Counted from the stretch's first letter, positions 36,145 to 46,418 are shown. The stretch is 64,000 nt of DNA from Granulicella mallensis MP5ACTX8 (GCF_000178955.2 NC_016631.1:4278001-4342000), one strand, 5' to 3'. Notes: generated by a model from the letters alone, not told the origin. Translations and numbers: made by a program.

Positions 36145-37776
36145 CTAGAGCGATACGATGGCTTCGGCAGAGGCTCCGTCCGAAAAGACCGAGGGCGTGC
36201 GTACTCGGGAAAGATCGTTGGCCGATAGAACGATGTGACGCGAGGACGCGCCGGAGACATGGAGCATGGAGGCCGCCTGCTGAGTGACACGGGCTCCCTG
36301 GATGAAGGCGTCGGACGTGTTGCGCAACTCGATGGCGGCTTCTGTTGAGGATGGGGCGGACATGGTAAGTCCACAAAGTTCGAGATCGTGCACCTCATCA
36401 CAGACGATGGCGGGACGCTCCTCTGGCAAGTCAGTTCTGAACTCAGTGTTCTTGATGCGGATCTCGCGTGCATGGCGTACGTAGACTCCGGAGGCGGGGA
36501 GCCGTCCGAACATGCGGGCTTCGGGGTAGCGTTCGGCGTATTCAGGAATCTCGGCGTGTGTCCAGGCAGCGCTGCCGTGTTCGGACATGCGGAAGCTGGA
36601 GTTCGCAATGACCACATCTTCGACAGGCATGTCGGGCAGGCCTGTGATGGAACTGGTGAGCAGCGCACCAGTTGCGTGGATCTGCTCAAAGCGAATGCCC
36701 CGAAGAAAGGATCCTTGCGCGGGCTTGCGGCGTCCGAGGCGCACGAATAGAGGCGTACGGGCGTTCTCCATCTGGATGTTGGAGATGAGGACACCACTCA
36801 TGCTTCCGCCGTCAACGACCTCAAGCGCGATGCCCGACGTGGCACGTTCATTGAGCGGAGTAGTGGATTCGTTGTAGATCACCGAGTTGCTGAAGACGAT
36901 GTTCTCGACGCGGCCGTGGGTTGAGGTACCAACCTTGAAGCCGTTGCAGCAAGTGGAGAGCACGCAGTTAGTAACGGTGATGTTCTTTGTCGGAAGCAGC
37001 TCGCCATAGGGGTTCTCGCTCTTGATGCAGATGGCGTCGTCCCCAGTAGCGATGTCGCAGTCGGAGACGAAGACGTTGCGACAGGCAGTGATATCCATGC
37101 CGTCGGTGTTAGGCGCGTAGATGGGGTTTCGGACGCGGATGCCGCGGATAAGAACGGTCTCACAGGCGACGGGGCGAAGGGTCCAGCCGGGAGCGTTCGT
37201 CAGGGTCACACCTTCGATGCGAACATTGCGGCAACGGGCCAACTCGATCATCGGCGACGGGCGGCGTGGCGTGGCGGGCTCGTAGTCCCAGGCGATGACG
37301 TCGCCCCAGAGATCTTCAGGGCGCGGAGTGGAACGGCCTTTGCGATGCCAGAAGGCGGAGCCACCTCCGTCGATGGTTCCGTGGCCGGTGATGGCGATGT
37401 CTTCAGCGTCAAGAGCGAAAAGAAGATGGTGGCCATTGGAATCACCTTCGACGGGAGGACCGGGTCTGTACTCGTAATCTTCCACGCGTGGGCTGCCACG
37501 GAGAATGGCTCCGGCCTCAAGGTGAAGAGTCACGTGGCTGCGAAGGACGAGGCCACCAGAGAGGAAGTCGCCGGGGGGAATCACGACCACACCTCCTCCA
37601 GCGGCAGCAGCCTGATCGACCGCTTTCTGCAGGGCGTTGGTGTTGAGGGTATGACCGTCACCACGGGCTCCGGTGTCGCGAGGATCGACGAACTTCTGAG
37701 CAAGTCCGGAGTACGCGAAGGCGCCAGCAGAGAGCTGGAGGAAATCGCGGCGTGGGATGGGGTTATTGAGTCGCAT
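36145..37776 (-). CDS. GH28-family glycosidase, atypical active site
   Basis: Right-handed beta-helix glycosidase of 543 residues with an RRDFLQLS twin-arginine-type N-terminus, so exported probably by Tat. GH28 Asp motifs are present: NTDGMD (about 223-228) and GDDAICIKS (about 245-253). The usual third motif GHG is CNG (about 277-279), and no RIK motif is seen; the matching region reads SGIALEV. This is a recognisable GH28 branch whose specificity may differ from polygalacturonase (for example exo-acting or on branched uronate polymers). It sits 44 bases after the GH2 gene in the operon. Confidence 0.87.
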   Translation of the reverse strand: MRLNNPIPRRDFLQLSAGAFAYSGLAQKFVDPRDTGARGDGHTLNTNALQKAVDQAAAAGGGVVVIPPGDFLSGGLVLRSHVTLHLEAGAILRGSPRVEDYEYRPGPPVEGDSNGHHLLFALDAEDIAITGHGTIDGGGSAFWHRKGRSTPRPEDLWGDVIAWDYEPATPRRPSPMIELARCRNVRIEGVTLTNAPGWTLRPVACETVLIRGIRVRNPIYAPNTDGMDITACRNVFVSDCDIATGDDAICIKSENPYGELLPTKNITVTNCVLSTCCNGFKVGTSTHGRVENIVFSNSVIYNESTTPLNERATSGIALEVVDGGSMSGVLISNIQMENARTPLFVRLGRRKPAQGSFLRGIRFEQIHATGALLTSSITGLPDMPVEDVVIANSSFRMSEHGSAAWTHAEIPEYAERYPEARMFGRLPASGVYVRHAREIRIKNTEFRTDLPEERPAIVCDEVHDLELCGLTMSAPSSTEAAIELRNTSDAFIQGARVTQQAASMLHVSGASSRHIVLSANDLSRVRTPSVFSDGASAEAIVSL

Positions 37777-37820
37777 GAGATTGCCTTAGCCTCGAAATTC
37801 AATACCGTATCTGGTTTCCC

Positions 37821-40145
37821 TCACACCATTTCCGGTGCTGCGGATCGCAGCGTCAGCACGAGTTGGCGTGTGCCGAGGCGAGGGTGCTTTGCCTTGAGAA
37901 CGACGGTGCCGGGACGCTGTTGCGCTCGGATCCAGACAGCTCCTGTGCCACCGACCAGCGAGAAGGGATTATCACCGATCAGATTGGCGGGCCCGTTGAG
38001 TTCGAACTGGATAGCATCGTTGGCGATGGGACGGATGCGGCCATACTCGTCGGTGACGCGCAGGACAACGCGTGTGCAGTCAGCACCGTCGGCGATAAGT
38101 TCCTGATCGTCACCAAGAAGCTCGAAGCGGCGATCGACGCCGCGTCCGGAGCATCTCTTCGAGATAACCTGTTTGCCCTGAATGAAACCGTCGATACGGA
38201 GATCGCCCCAATCGCGGATCGCCTTCTTATCGAGCAACACCGAGAAGGGCGCATAGCGCAGATGCGGGAACTGATCGCGGTCCGGGTTGGCTTCTGCCAA
38301 CTGCTGGAAGCCTTTGCCGCTATCGAGGAAGAGCTTCACGTGATCGCAGTTGGAGCAGATGAGCGCTACGGTGAATCCCGTGTCCTCGTCGTTGCGTGCC
38401 CAATGGAATGCAGGCTCGAGCACGATCTCCTCTTCGGGGTCGCACTGGGACTTATAGAACCCCGCAGCGGGCTTGGGGAGACGGAAGATGTCGGAGACAC
38501 CGTGATAGCAGATGCGATCTCCGCTGCCGAAGTTGAAGTGCGTGTTGTAGTCGAAGGCGCACCAGCCGATGCCTCCGGAGAATTTGGGATCGGACGCGAT
38601 CTGGTCGTGAATTCTCGCATGCCGCAGGGTGTGCTCGCGCTGGCGCGCGGAGTTGTCGGTCGAACGAGTGGGAAAGGTGTGGCCGACAAACTCGGTGTTG
38701 AGATAGAGCGGCGCAACGGGCGCGTGCAGCGGATAACCGAAGTCGTTGTTCGTGTAGACGTCTTCGAGAAGCTCAGACTTCAGGTTGGAACGGATGCCGC
38801 CAGTCTGACGCGTTTTATCGAGAGCGCGTGCAGCAGCGTTGGTGCGCACGTAAAAGTCATGATCATCCTTCGACTCGTTAATACGTACTCCCCAGAGAAT
38901 AATCGACGGATGGTTCCAGTCGCGGCGAATCATGCGAGGGACGTTGTCGACGGCTATATCCTGCCAGGCCTTGTCGCCGATGTGCTGCCAGCCGGTGATC
39001 TCCTCAAGCACCATGAGGCCGAGCTCATCGCAGGCATCGAGGAAGTGGCGGGATTGCGGGTAGTGCGAGGTCCGCACGATGTTGCACTTCAATTCATGGC
39101 GGAGGATATAAGCATCGCGCCGCTGCACTCGTGCGGGCATCGCCTGTCCGACAAAGGGAAACGTCTGGTGCCTATCAAGGCCTCGCAGCTTCACGATGTG
39201 GCCGTTCAGAGAAAAGCCTTCGGGTGTGAATCGCGCCTCGCGGAATCCGATTCGCCTCGTGTCCTCATCGAGGACGCTGCCGTCGTGAAGCAGACGCACG
39301 TGCACCTCGTAGAGCTTCGGTTTGCGTAGATCCCAGAGCTCGATTCCTGTGAGGTGTTCTAGGCGCAGAATCTGCGACGGTATCTTGGATTCGCGGACGC
39401 GTAGGGACAGAGGTGCGGACTGCTTGGCGAGGACCTTATCTCCATCACGAAGCTCTGTCTCGATCAGGAGACCGGACGATTCCTTCGTAGGCCTCTCAAA
39501 GAAGCACTCGACCTCGAGACTCGGTGAGGCGGAGAGTGGATCGATGGCACGGGCGACGAGGTTTTCGAGAAAGACATCGGGGACGATGCGTAGATTGACC
39601 TCACGATAGATGCCGCCGAAGGTCATGTAATCGACCTCGTAGCCGAAGGGAGGGATGTCCTTGCGTTCGGTGGAGTCAAGATGCACAGCGAGAACGTTGC
39701 CCGCGTCCCAGCGCAGATGAGGCGTGAGCTCGAAGGAGAAGGGTGTGTAGCCTCCCTTATATTCTCCGAGCGGATGGCCGTTGATCCAGACGGTGCTGGC
39801 GGTCATCGCACCCTCGAAGTCGACGAAGACGCGATGACCGCGCGCGCCAGCAGGCAGGCGGAAGTGGCGCCTGTAGGTTGAGATGAACTCGTACTCGGCA
39901 TCGTCGAAGCTATGCCAGGGGAGCATCTTGTTGGTGTGGGGCAGAACGACGGTGGTGAACGCTTTGTCGTTGAAGCCAATCTCGGTATCGCCTGGAGCTG
40001 TCGCAGGATGGAAGAGCCAGCCGCGGTTCATGGGGATGTGGCGACGCGACGCGGCGTGGAGGCCGATCTGTGCGTGTGTTGCGGGACCGATCAGTGCTGC
40101 TCCAGCGGCGAGACCGGAGGACTTGAGGAAGTTTCTGCGATTCAT
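37821..40145 (-). CDS. GH2-family glycosidase (beta-galactosidase-like)
   Basis: Retaining beta-glycosidase of 774 residues with a twin-arginine-like signal (NRRNFLKSSGLAAG). Domain order: sugar-binding jelly-roll (about 35-190), Ig-like (about 195-305), catalytic barrel (about 310-600), then C-terminal Ig-like domains. The acid/base Glu is about 424 in WGVRINES, a variant of the usual GNE motif, and the nucleophile Glu about 485 in YLNTEF. The start codon overlaps the GH92 stop by four bases. Beta-galactosidase is the likeliest activity, but beta-mannosidase or beta-glucuronidase cannot be excluded from sequence. Confidence 0.88.
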   Translation of the reverse strand: MNRRNFLKSSGLAAGAALIGPATHAQIGLHAASRRHIPMNRGWLFHPATAPGDTEIGFNDKAFTTVVLPHTNKMLPWHSFDDAEYEFISTYRRHFRLPAGARGHRVFVDFEGAMTASTVWINGHPLGEYKGGYTPFSFELTPHLRWDAGNVLAVHLDSTERKDIPPFGYEVDYMTFGGIYREVNLRIVPDVFLENLVARAIDPLSASPSLEVECFFERPTKESSGLLIETELRDGDKVLAKQSAPLSLRVRESKIPSQILRLEHLTGIELWDLRKPKLYEVHVRLLHDGSVLDEDTRRIGFREARFTPEGFSLNGHIVKLRGLDRHQTFPFVGQAMPARVQRRDAYILRHELKCNIVRTSHYPQSRHFLDACDELGLMVLEEITGWQHIGDKAWQDIAVDNVPRMIRRDWNHPSIILWGVRINESKDDHDFYVRTNAAARALDKTRQTGGIRSNLKSELLEDVYTNNDFGYPLHAPVAPLYLNTEFVGHTFPTRSTDNSARQREHTLRHARIHDQIASDPKFSGGIGWCAFDYNTHFNFGSGDRICYHGVSDIFRLPKPAAGFYKSQCDPEEEIVLEPAFHWARNDEDTGFTVALICSNCDHVKLFLDSGKGFQQLAEANPDRDQFPHLRYAPFSVLLDKKAIRDWGDLRIDGFIQGKQVISKRCSGRGVDRRFELLGDDQELIADGADCTRVVLRVTDEYGRIRPIANDAIQFELNGPANLIGDNPFSLVGGTGAVWIRAQQRPGTVVLKAKHPRLGTRQLVLTLRSAAPEMV

Positions 40146-42415
40146 CTTTGCTCCTGCATCGTGCGATCGAGCAAGCCCATCTCGAACGTCAGCGTGGCCC
40201 CGCGAAGGATATCGCGATGGCTGAAGCTCCAGCCCGTTTGCGCGTGGCCGTCGAGGTCGACCGACTTGACGTAGATACGGTCGGCTGAGTTGTTGTGGGC
40301 TGCGATCGTAAAGCGCTTTCCGTTTTCGAGATGGATCACAACGCGCGAAAAGAGAGGCGAGCCGATGCTGTAGCTCGGCGTCCCGGGGCACACCGGATAA
40401 AAGCCCATCGCACTGAGGACGTACCAGGCTGACATCTGGCCTGCGTCATCATTGCCCGGGAGGCCGTCCGGGCCGGAGCCGAACTGCGTATTCAGAAGCT
40501 CGCGAACGCGCTGCTGGGTCTTCCCGGGCGCGCCGGCGAAGTTGTAGAGATAGGCGATGGCATGGCCTGGTTCATTTCCCTGGTCGTACAGCTTCGCTGT
40601 GAAGAGGCCATCGAGCTTGGAGATAAAAGTCTCGCGGTCGCCCATTGCATGAATCAAACCATCAACATCCTGAGGCACAAAGAAGGTGTATTGCCAGGGG
40701 TTCGCTTCAGTGACGTACGTCGCAGGCTTGCCCGGATCGAATGGGGTGATCCAGGAGCCGTTTGCGTAACGCCCTCGTACGAACCTGGTTTCGAGATCGA
40801 AGACATTCTTCCAACTGTTCGAACGCTTCAGCAGGAGTGTGGCATCGTCGGTATGTCCGAGAGCGGTGGCGAACTGACCGGCCACATAATCGTCGTAGGC
40901 ATATTCAAGGGTGCGGGATACCTGTTCGCGCTGATGGAATGCGTCGAGAACCTCGTCTTCGAGCGGGATGTAACCGTACCGCTGATACGAAGTCAGTGCG
41001 CGACGGCCCATTCCTTCGACGTACTGTTCGCGGGGTGGAGTGATGAACGCGTTCTGGCGGACAAGACGATAAGCTTCCGGAACGTCGAAGTTGCGAATGC
41101 CCTTTACGTAGGCGTCGTAGATCACCGCGACCGTGTGATCGCCAATCATCTCGGAGGTGTAGCTGTTCCAGGTGGGGAAGATGGGAAGAAAACCACCCTG
41201 CTGCCCCTTGTCGACGAGGCTCTGGACCATCTGTCCGTCACGCTGGGGATCGAGAATCGTGAGCAAGGGATGGAGCGCGCGGAAGGTGTCCCACAACGAG
41301 AAGTCGTCGTAATAATCGGTGCCCGCAGGCGCGTGATGCAGGCGGCCTTCACCGGCGAAGCCGTTGTAGGTTCCATCAGCGTCACTGACGATGCGGGGGG
41401 CCAGAGAAGCGTGAAATAGCGCGGTATAGAAGATCGTTCGTTGTGCTTCTGTTCCTCCCTCGACCTCGATGCGGCTGAGATACTGGCGCCAGGTTGCTTC
41501 TGCGCTGTTGCGGACGGCATCGAAGTTCGAGTCGGGCTCCTCAGCAGAGAGATTTCGCTCGGCCTCGGCAATACTTGTAAACGAGGTGCCGATGCGAACG
41601 ATGACGCTCTGGGGCGTATTGTTCGCGAGGGTGACGTAGGCCCCGAGACGATTGCAGCCGGAGCTTTGCTGTTGCGCATGCTTCGTTACTGCCTCGCCGC
41701 ACCAGGTGCCGAAGTCCTGGATCGGTTCCTGAAGCTTGATGACGAAGTAGCCACTAAAGCCCGCCGGCTTTCCGGCCCCCTGATAGATGCGAACGACAGG
41801 GTTGTATCCAACGATCTCGCCGGTTTTAGGGCGTACTTCGACGAAGCCCTGTCCGGGACGGACGTTGGGTTCGATGAGAATATTGCGGCGGCCTGTGCTG
41901 GGGAAGGTAATGCGCATCATGCCGGCGCGTGTGGTCCCGGCGAGTTCTACCTGCAGGTTGTAGTCATCCAGATGCACGGAGTAGTAGGCGGGCGACATCA
42001 CTTCAGACGTGTGCTGGAAGCGTGAGGCGCGCTGCTCGGGGCTGACCTTCAGTTCGCCCACCGTAGGCATCACGGTTACGCTGCCGTAGTCCTGGGTGCA
42101 GCTTCCGCTCAACCAATGGCTGCCGCGAAATCCGGTGATCTTCGTGTCGTTGTAGTAGTAAGGGGCAACGCATTTTGCCTCGTTACTGCGCGTCTCGGGA
42201 GTCCAACCGGTCATGCCAAAAGGCACTCCGACGACCGGGTAGGTCTGTCCGTCATGGCTCGTCCCAATGCGGGGATCGACCATCTTGAACGGATCGGACG
42301 CATGCTCTGACGCCACACATGGAATAGCCGTGCCCGCAATCAGGCAGGCGACACCAGCGATGACTCTGAGCCCTCTACCGGCTACACCCTGGAATCTTCT
42401 TTTAACCTGCTTCAT
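40142..42415 (-). CDS. GH92 alpha-mannosidase
   Basis: Calcium-dependent inverting exo-alpha-mannosidase family, 757 residues. The ATG at 42415 is preferred over a GTG seven codons earlier; a signal peptide ends near CVASEH (about 35-40). The N-terminal beta-sandwich starts DPRIGTSHDGQTYPVVGVPFGM; the (alpha/alpha)6 domain carries QGNEPGHAIAYLYNFAG with the acid Glu and LPGNDDAGQMSAWYVLSAMGFYPV with the base Asp residues. GH92 enzymes remove alpha-1,2/1,3 mannose from N-glycans or yeast mannan. It is the first gene of the five-gene operon, 157 bases after receptor 3. Confidence 0.94.
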   Translation of the reverse strand: MKQVKRRFQGVAGRGLRVIAGVACLIAGTAIPCVASEHASDPFKMVDPRIGTSHDGQTYPVVGVPFGMTGWTPETRSNEAKCVAPYYYNDTKITGFRGSHWLSGSCTQDYGSVTVMPTVGELKVSPEQRASRFQHTSEVMSPAYYSVHLDDYNLQVELAGTTRAGMMRITFPSTGRRNILIEPNVRPGQGFVEVRPKTGEIVGYNPVVRIYQGAGKPAGFSGYFVIKLQEPIQDFGTWCGEAVTKHAQQQSSGCNRLGAYVTLANNTPQSVIVRIGTSFTSIAEAERNLSAEEPDSNFDAVRNSAEATWRQYLSRIEVEGGTEAQRTIFYTALFHASLAPRIVSDADGTYNGFAGEGRLHHAPAGTDYYDDFSLWDTFRALHPLLTILDPQRDGQMVQSLVDKGQQGGFLPIFPTWNSYTSEMIGDHTVAVIYDAYVKGIRNFDVPEAYRLVRQNAFITPPREQYVEGMGRRALTSYQRYGYIPLEDEVLDAFHQREQVSRTLEYAYDDYVAGQFATALGHTDDATLLLKRSNSWKNVFDLETRFVRGRYANGSWITPFDPGKPATYVTEANPWQYTFFVPQDVDGLIHAMGDRETFISKLDGLFTAKLYDQGNEPGHAIAYLYNFAGAPGKTQQRVRELLNTQFGSGPDGLPGNDDAGQMSAWYVLSAMGFYPVCPGTPSYSIGSPLFSRVVIHLENGKRFTIAAHNNSADRIYVKSVDLDGHAQTGWSFSHRDILRGATLTFEMGLLDRTMQEQR

Positions 42416-42529
42416 CAACCGGTACTCTATCCTCACTGTGCGCTCTGGCCTCCACTCCCATTCTTACGATAGAGGGCCAACCATTGCAGAGATCTTGCTG
42501 CCGCTACTGCGGAGACTCATAAAGCATAT

Positions 42530-42566
42530 GACGGATGAGTATGGAGTCGATCCACACTCACCCGTC
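42530..42566 (-). terminator. Imperfect hairpin between receptor 3 and the glycosidase operon
   Basis: Arms 42530-42545 and 42551-42566 pair with a few mismatches. The hairpin lies just after the receptor 3 stop. It may attenuate rather than fully stop read-through into GH92, since both genes share a strand. Confidence 0.5.
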
Positions 42567-42572
42567 ACTCGT

Positions 42573-45500
42573 TTAGAAGTTGAACTCGGCCCCAACCTGG
42601 ATAACGCGAGATATACCAGCGGTTTGTGACTGATTGAACTGGCCGAAGCTCGCGGTATTGACAGGTGTAACGGTGCCGGTCACATTTGAGACCGTATTCG
42701 AGCTCAGCAACGAGTGATTCACGCCAAAGTACACGGGGTGATTGAATACGTTCGAAAAAGTACCGTTGATCTTGAGGTCATAGCGTGCTCCAAGCTTGAA
42801 CCCCTTGGTAAACCGCATGTCGAATAAGGCCTCACGGGGGGAGCGTGCGTTCGAAAGCAGGCGCGGTGCGTTGCCCAGTTGTGGATTGTTGATTGAGCCC
42901 GGCACCGAAAACGCAGCGGGGTTGAGGTAAGGGGTGAAGTTAGAGTTGAGGGCGTTCTTCTTCCAGTTTTTGTTGAGAAGCGGAACCCCAGGGACGATGT
43001 TGGGCCGCAGTGTGTATCCGGTGGGCAACGCATTCGCAGTGCAGTACTTGTTTGTGCCGCTTGTCGTGCAACCGTTGACGCCGGAGGGCGTCACGGAGAC
43101 GAAGTAGCCTACTGTGCCAAGAGCGATCGCGTTCGGCAGACCATCTGCGTAGGTTGCGATGCCCGCGGTGGAGATGTTGCCGATGAGATTATCCAGTAGA
43201 TGATTGTGCAGGCTGAGCGTATGGCCTGCACCGATCGGCAGATCGTAGGTATAGCCGGCCTTGAGACGGCTTGCCTGATCAAAGCTCGCAACAGACCACT
43301 CTGCGTAGGGGTTGAGGGGGTTCTGTGGGAGGACGTAACCGAAACCGCCGCCATCAGCACCGGTATTGGTGTCGGGGATATTATCGAGCGTCTTGGACCA
43401 GGTGTAGTTGGCGAGCAAAGAGAGTCCCGCACCAAAGCGCTGATTCACACTCAGGTAGAGACCGTTGTACTCCATCGTTCCGCCTCTCGGATAGATCTCT
43501 GTGATCGACTGGTTGAAGAAGTTTTGATAAGGGTTGAGCAACTGCAGCCCCGACTCGGAGACCGCTGCCCCGTTCTGAGTAATCCCCCAGGGATTCGGGA
43601 ACGTTGCGCCCAGGTTCTGATGGGTTTGAATGGCATTCACAACGGTGGACAGATTAGGAACGTTCAATGCATTTGCACTACCTGCGCTGCCGAACGCACC
43701 GATCAGATGGGTGCCTTTACCCCCGTTATACGAAGCCTGAAGAACAGTGCGAGAAGTGGGCTGGTACTGTACCGTAAGGTTCCAGGACTGCGTGTAGGGG
43801 ACCTTGTTGCTCTGGTCGACATAGACCGGAGCCAAACCATTGGAGTAAAGGATAGGTCCACGGTTGCCGCCGAGCGCCGTGTAGGACGAGGTAAGCGGGC
43901 CGACCGGATTGGTGATGTAGTTGACGGTCGAGTTTGCTGTAATCCCGCCGCTCTGATTGCCGACGGACTGCGAGGCAACGTTGAAGTTGGGATCGGGCGT
44001 ATTTTCGTAGCCGGTCAGGGGTAGACGTTGGAGTGTATACGCGGCACGAATAGAGGTTTTGGCAGTGGGAGAGTAGGCCAGGCCTATGCGAGGCTCGAAG
44101 CCTGTGTAGTTGATCGGCCACAATGTTTTTGGATTGCCGCAGGCTCCAGAGAAGCAGAACGCACTGGTCGTTACCAATCCATTCAGGTTGCCGGGAATAT
44201 TCAGTCCGACGTAGGCCTGATTGTTGTACTTCTCCATTCGCGGTGTCTCGAGTTCGTAGCGCAGTCCAGCGTTGATTGTGAGGTTGGGGAGGACCCTCCA
44301 GTCGTCCTGGAAGTAGCCTGCGTAGTAGCGCCAGCGATAGTAGCCGGGAACCTCAAGGGGCGTGTTGGTGAAGCCGGAGATCGTCCCGAGAATGAATGTA
44401 GCGAGCGGAGCTCCACCCGTGGAACCGTTGTTGGTCTGGCCCGCCGAGAAGGCATAGCGGCCGCCGGTGGCGCCACCAAGATCGTACTGATCGGACTGCA
44501 TCCAGCGGACCTCTCCTCCGAACTGGAACAGATGCAGTCCATGCGTCCAAGTCACGTCGTTACCAGCGATAAAGTTCTGGTCGACCTGAATGGCTGCATT
44601 CGAGAGGCCCATCTGCATCGTGTAGGACACGCCATTAGCGTTGAGATTGCCGAGGCTGGGAAAGCCATAGCCGAAGGATGCAGGAGTCAGACCGTAGGCC
44701 GCGGCGTAGTCCTTGGAGCGCGTGCTGGGAGGCGAGAGCCGCTGTTGATTGACCCGCATGAAGGAGTAGTGGAAGCTGTTGACGATATTGCTCGACAAGG
44801 TGTGCGTGTAGCCCAGGGCGACGTCATGTGTGGCCGCCGAGTCTGTGGGCACAATGGTCAGCGGATTGGATGGATCGACGGCGAAATACCGGGCTGCGCT
44901 GACCGGGATCACGGTGTAGCGAACAAAGAGTTGATCCGAGTTATTGAAATGCTGGTCGATGCGGATCGAATAGCGATTGTCCTTGTTCAAAACGCCGCGC
45001 TGGTAGGTTGCGTTGGTCCCATCGTTCTGGGGCGTCGCCTGGGAGTTATCGAACTTAACGTAGGGTCCGGGACTGTTGGGCGTCGGGAACTGGGAGAGTA
45101 CGAACTGCGCGAATGGATTTTGCGCCAGTTGCGCCGAAACGTCATCGTTGGCGATGGCGCGGATCTGTGAGGGCTCGGACGGTCCGTTCGGGAAGCCATT
45201 CGCGTCTACCGTGGACTGATAGTTGATAGAGCCGATGCGAGGAGCCGCAAGCGCAGCGTTGTAGCCGGAGCTCTTCAGAATGCTCTGATTGAGAAGCGTC
45301 AGGGAGTTGTGAAGATGGCCTGCAAGCTCATCGGGAGTGGGAAAGATTCCGCGGAAGCCAAAGGCATTCTGCAGCCGGGCAGGCTCAACACCAACGTAGA
45401 AGAAGGTTTTGTCCTTGTGCGGATAGATTTTGGGAATCCAGACAGGACCGCCGACGTAAAAACCGTAGAAGTTTTCGTGCAGCGCGCTTCGAACCGTATT

Positions 45501-46418
45501 GCCGTCAGGGAAGGCGTTGAAGTAAGGATCAGTGTGGCTATAAGTAATCCCGCCATGATATTCGCTTGTTCCGGGCGTGCTGCTCTGAACGATGACACCG
45601 CCGCCCGTTCTGCCATATTTAGCTGAGAGTCCGGTGACGATCACCGTGGTCTCCTGCACCTCGCGGCCGGAGAGGTTCACGCCGGTACGCGCAAGACTGG
45701 GCTGCGTGACATCGGAACCGTCGACGACGATGGAACTGGTCCCCGGAGGGGCTGCACCGATCGTGATACCTGCTCCTGGGGTGACATAGCTGGTGTAGGC
45801 ACCTGGGTTTTCGGTCGAGATGCCGCCAGGCTGCAAGGGGTCGCCAACGACGCCGGGAACCAGCAGCGAGGCCTCGAGCGAGCTGCGTTCGGGATAAGGA
45901 AGATTTTGAACGATCGCGTGATCTACCGTCGTGGTGACGTTCGATTCGGTCTTGGTAAGGAGATCGGCATCGGCGTTTACGGTGACAGTCTGGCTGACGG
46001 TGCCGTTGGGCAGTTTGATGTCGAGCGGTGTCGTGCCAACACCGGATACGCTCACCGATTGTGTGGTCACACGCTCAAAGCCGTCCTTCTGGACGGCAAC
46101 GGTATAGAGCCCGGGATTCAGGGACTGAATCTGAAACAGACCGTCGTGGTTGCTGGTTGTCGTCTGCTTGACGCCAGTCGCCTCACTGACAACATCGATC
46201 TCGGCTCCGGAGACTACAGCTCCGGACTTGTCGTGTACAGAGCCGCCGATTGCCCCCTGTCCAGTCTGTGCCACGGCGCCAATCGCGGATGCCAGAACAG
46301 CGATTGCTGTAATGCGAAAAACCCAAGGGCAAGAGAACGCCAGCTCTGCGGCGGAACGGACACAAAGTCTCCGCAATGAATTCCGTTGTCCGCTCTCGTA
46401 TTGTTTACTGAATTGCAT
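42573..46418 (-). CDS. Oar-like TonB-dependent outer-membrane receptor 3
   Basis: The largest receptor, 1281 residues. Start at 46418 follows GGGGAGG. A long N-region precedes the hydrophobic signal core (about 34-50, cut near AVAQ). A carboxypeptidase-regulatory domain follows (AIGGSVHDKSGAVV, about 55-140), then a plug (LPYPERSSLEASLLVPGV) and barrel ending EFNF. Adjacent to and upstream of the GH92-GH2-GH28-GH27-esterase operon, it is the natural candidate receptor for that operon's glycan. No SusD-like gene accompanies it. Confidence 0.9.
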   Translation of the reverse strand: MQFSKQYESGQRNSLRRLCVRSAAELAFSCPWVFRITAIAVLASAIGAVAQTGQGAIGGSVHDKSGAVVSGAEIDVVSEATGVKQTTTSNHDGLFQIQSLNPGLYTVAVQKDGFERVTTQSVSVSGVGTTPLDIKLPNGTVSQTVTVNADADLLTKTESNVTTTVDHAIVQNLPYPERSSLEASLLVPGVVGDPLQPGGISTENPGAYTSYVTPGAGITIGAAPPGTSSIVVDGSDVTQPSLARTGVNLSGREVQETTVIVTGLSAKYGRTGGGVIVQSSTPGTSEYHGGITYSHTDPYFNAFPDGNTVRSALHENFYGFYVGGPVWIPKIYPHKDKTFFYVGVEPARLQNAFGFRGIFPTPDELAGHLHNSLTLLNQSILKSSGYNAALAAPRIGSINYQSTVDANGFPNGPSEPSQIRAIANDDVSAQLAQNPFAQFVLSQFPTPNSPGPYVKFDNSQATPQNDGTNATYQRGVLNKDNRYSIRIDQHFNNSDQLFVRYTVIPVSAARYFAVDPSNPLTIVPTDSAATHDVALGYTHTLSSNIVNSFHYSFMRVNQQRLSPPSTRSKDYAAAYGLTPASFGYGFPSLGNLNANGVSYTMQMGLSNAAIQVDQNFIAGNDVTWTHGLHLFQFGGEVRWMQSDQYDLGGATGGRYAFSAGQTNNGSTGGAPLATFILGTISGFTNTPLEVPGYYRWRYYAGYFQDDWRVLPNLTINAGLRYELETPRMEKYNNQAYVGLNIPGNLNGLVTTSAFCFSGACGNPKTLWPINYTGFEPRIGLAYSPTAKTSIRAAYTLQRLPLTGYENTPDPNFNVASQSVGNQSGGITANSTVNYITNPVGPLTSSYTALGGNRGPILYSNGLAPVYVDQSNKVPYTQSWNLTVQYQPTSRTVLQASYNGGKGTHLIGAFGSAGSANALNVPNLSTVVNAIQTHQNLGATFPNPWGITQNGAAVSESGLQLLNPYQNFFNQSITEIYPRGGTMEYNGLYLSVNQRFGAGLSLLANYTWSKTLDNIPDTNTGADGGGFGYVLPQNPLNPYAEWSVASFDQASRLKAGYTYDLPIGAGHTLSLHNHLLDNLIGNISTAGIATYADGLPNAIALGTVGYFVSVTPSGVNGCTTSGTNKYCTANALPTGYTLRPNIVPGVPLLNKNWKKNALNSNFTPYLNPAAFSVPGSINNPQLGNAPRLLSNARSPREALFDMRFTKGFKLGARYDLKINGTFSNVFNHPVYFGVNHSLLSSNTVSNVTGTVTPVNTASFGQFNQSQTAGISRVIQVGAEFNF

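Noticed and set aside
37863..39329. 488-codon plus-strand frame opposite the GH2 gene
   Set aside because: Antisense shadow; the GH2 catalytic motifs are on the minus strand.
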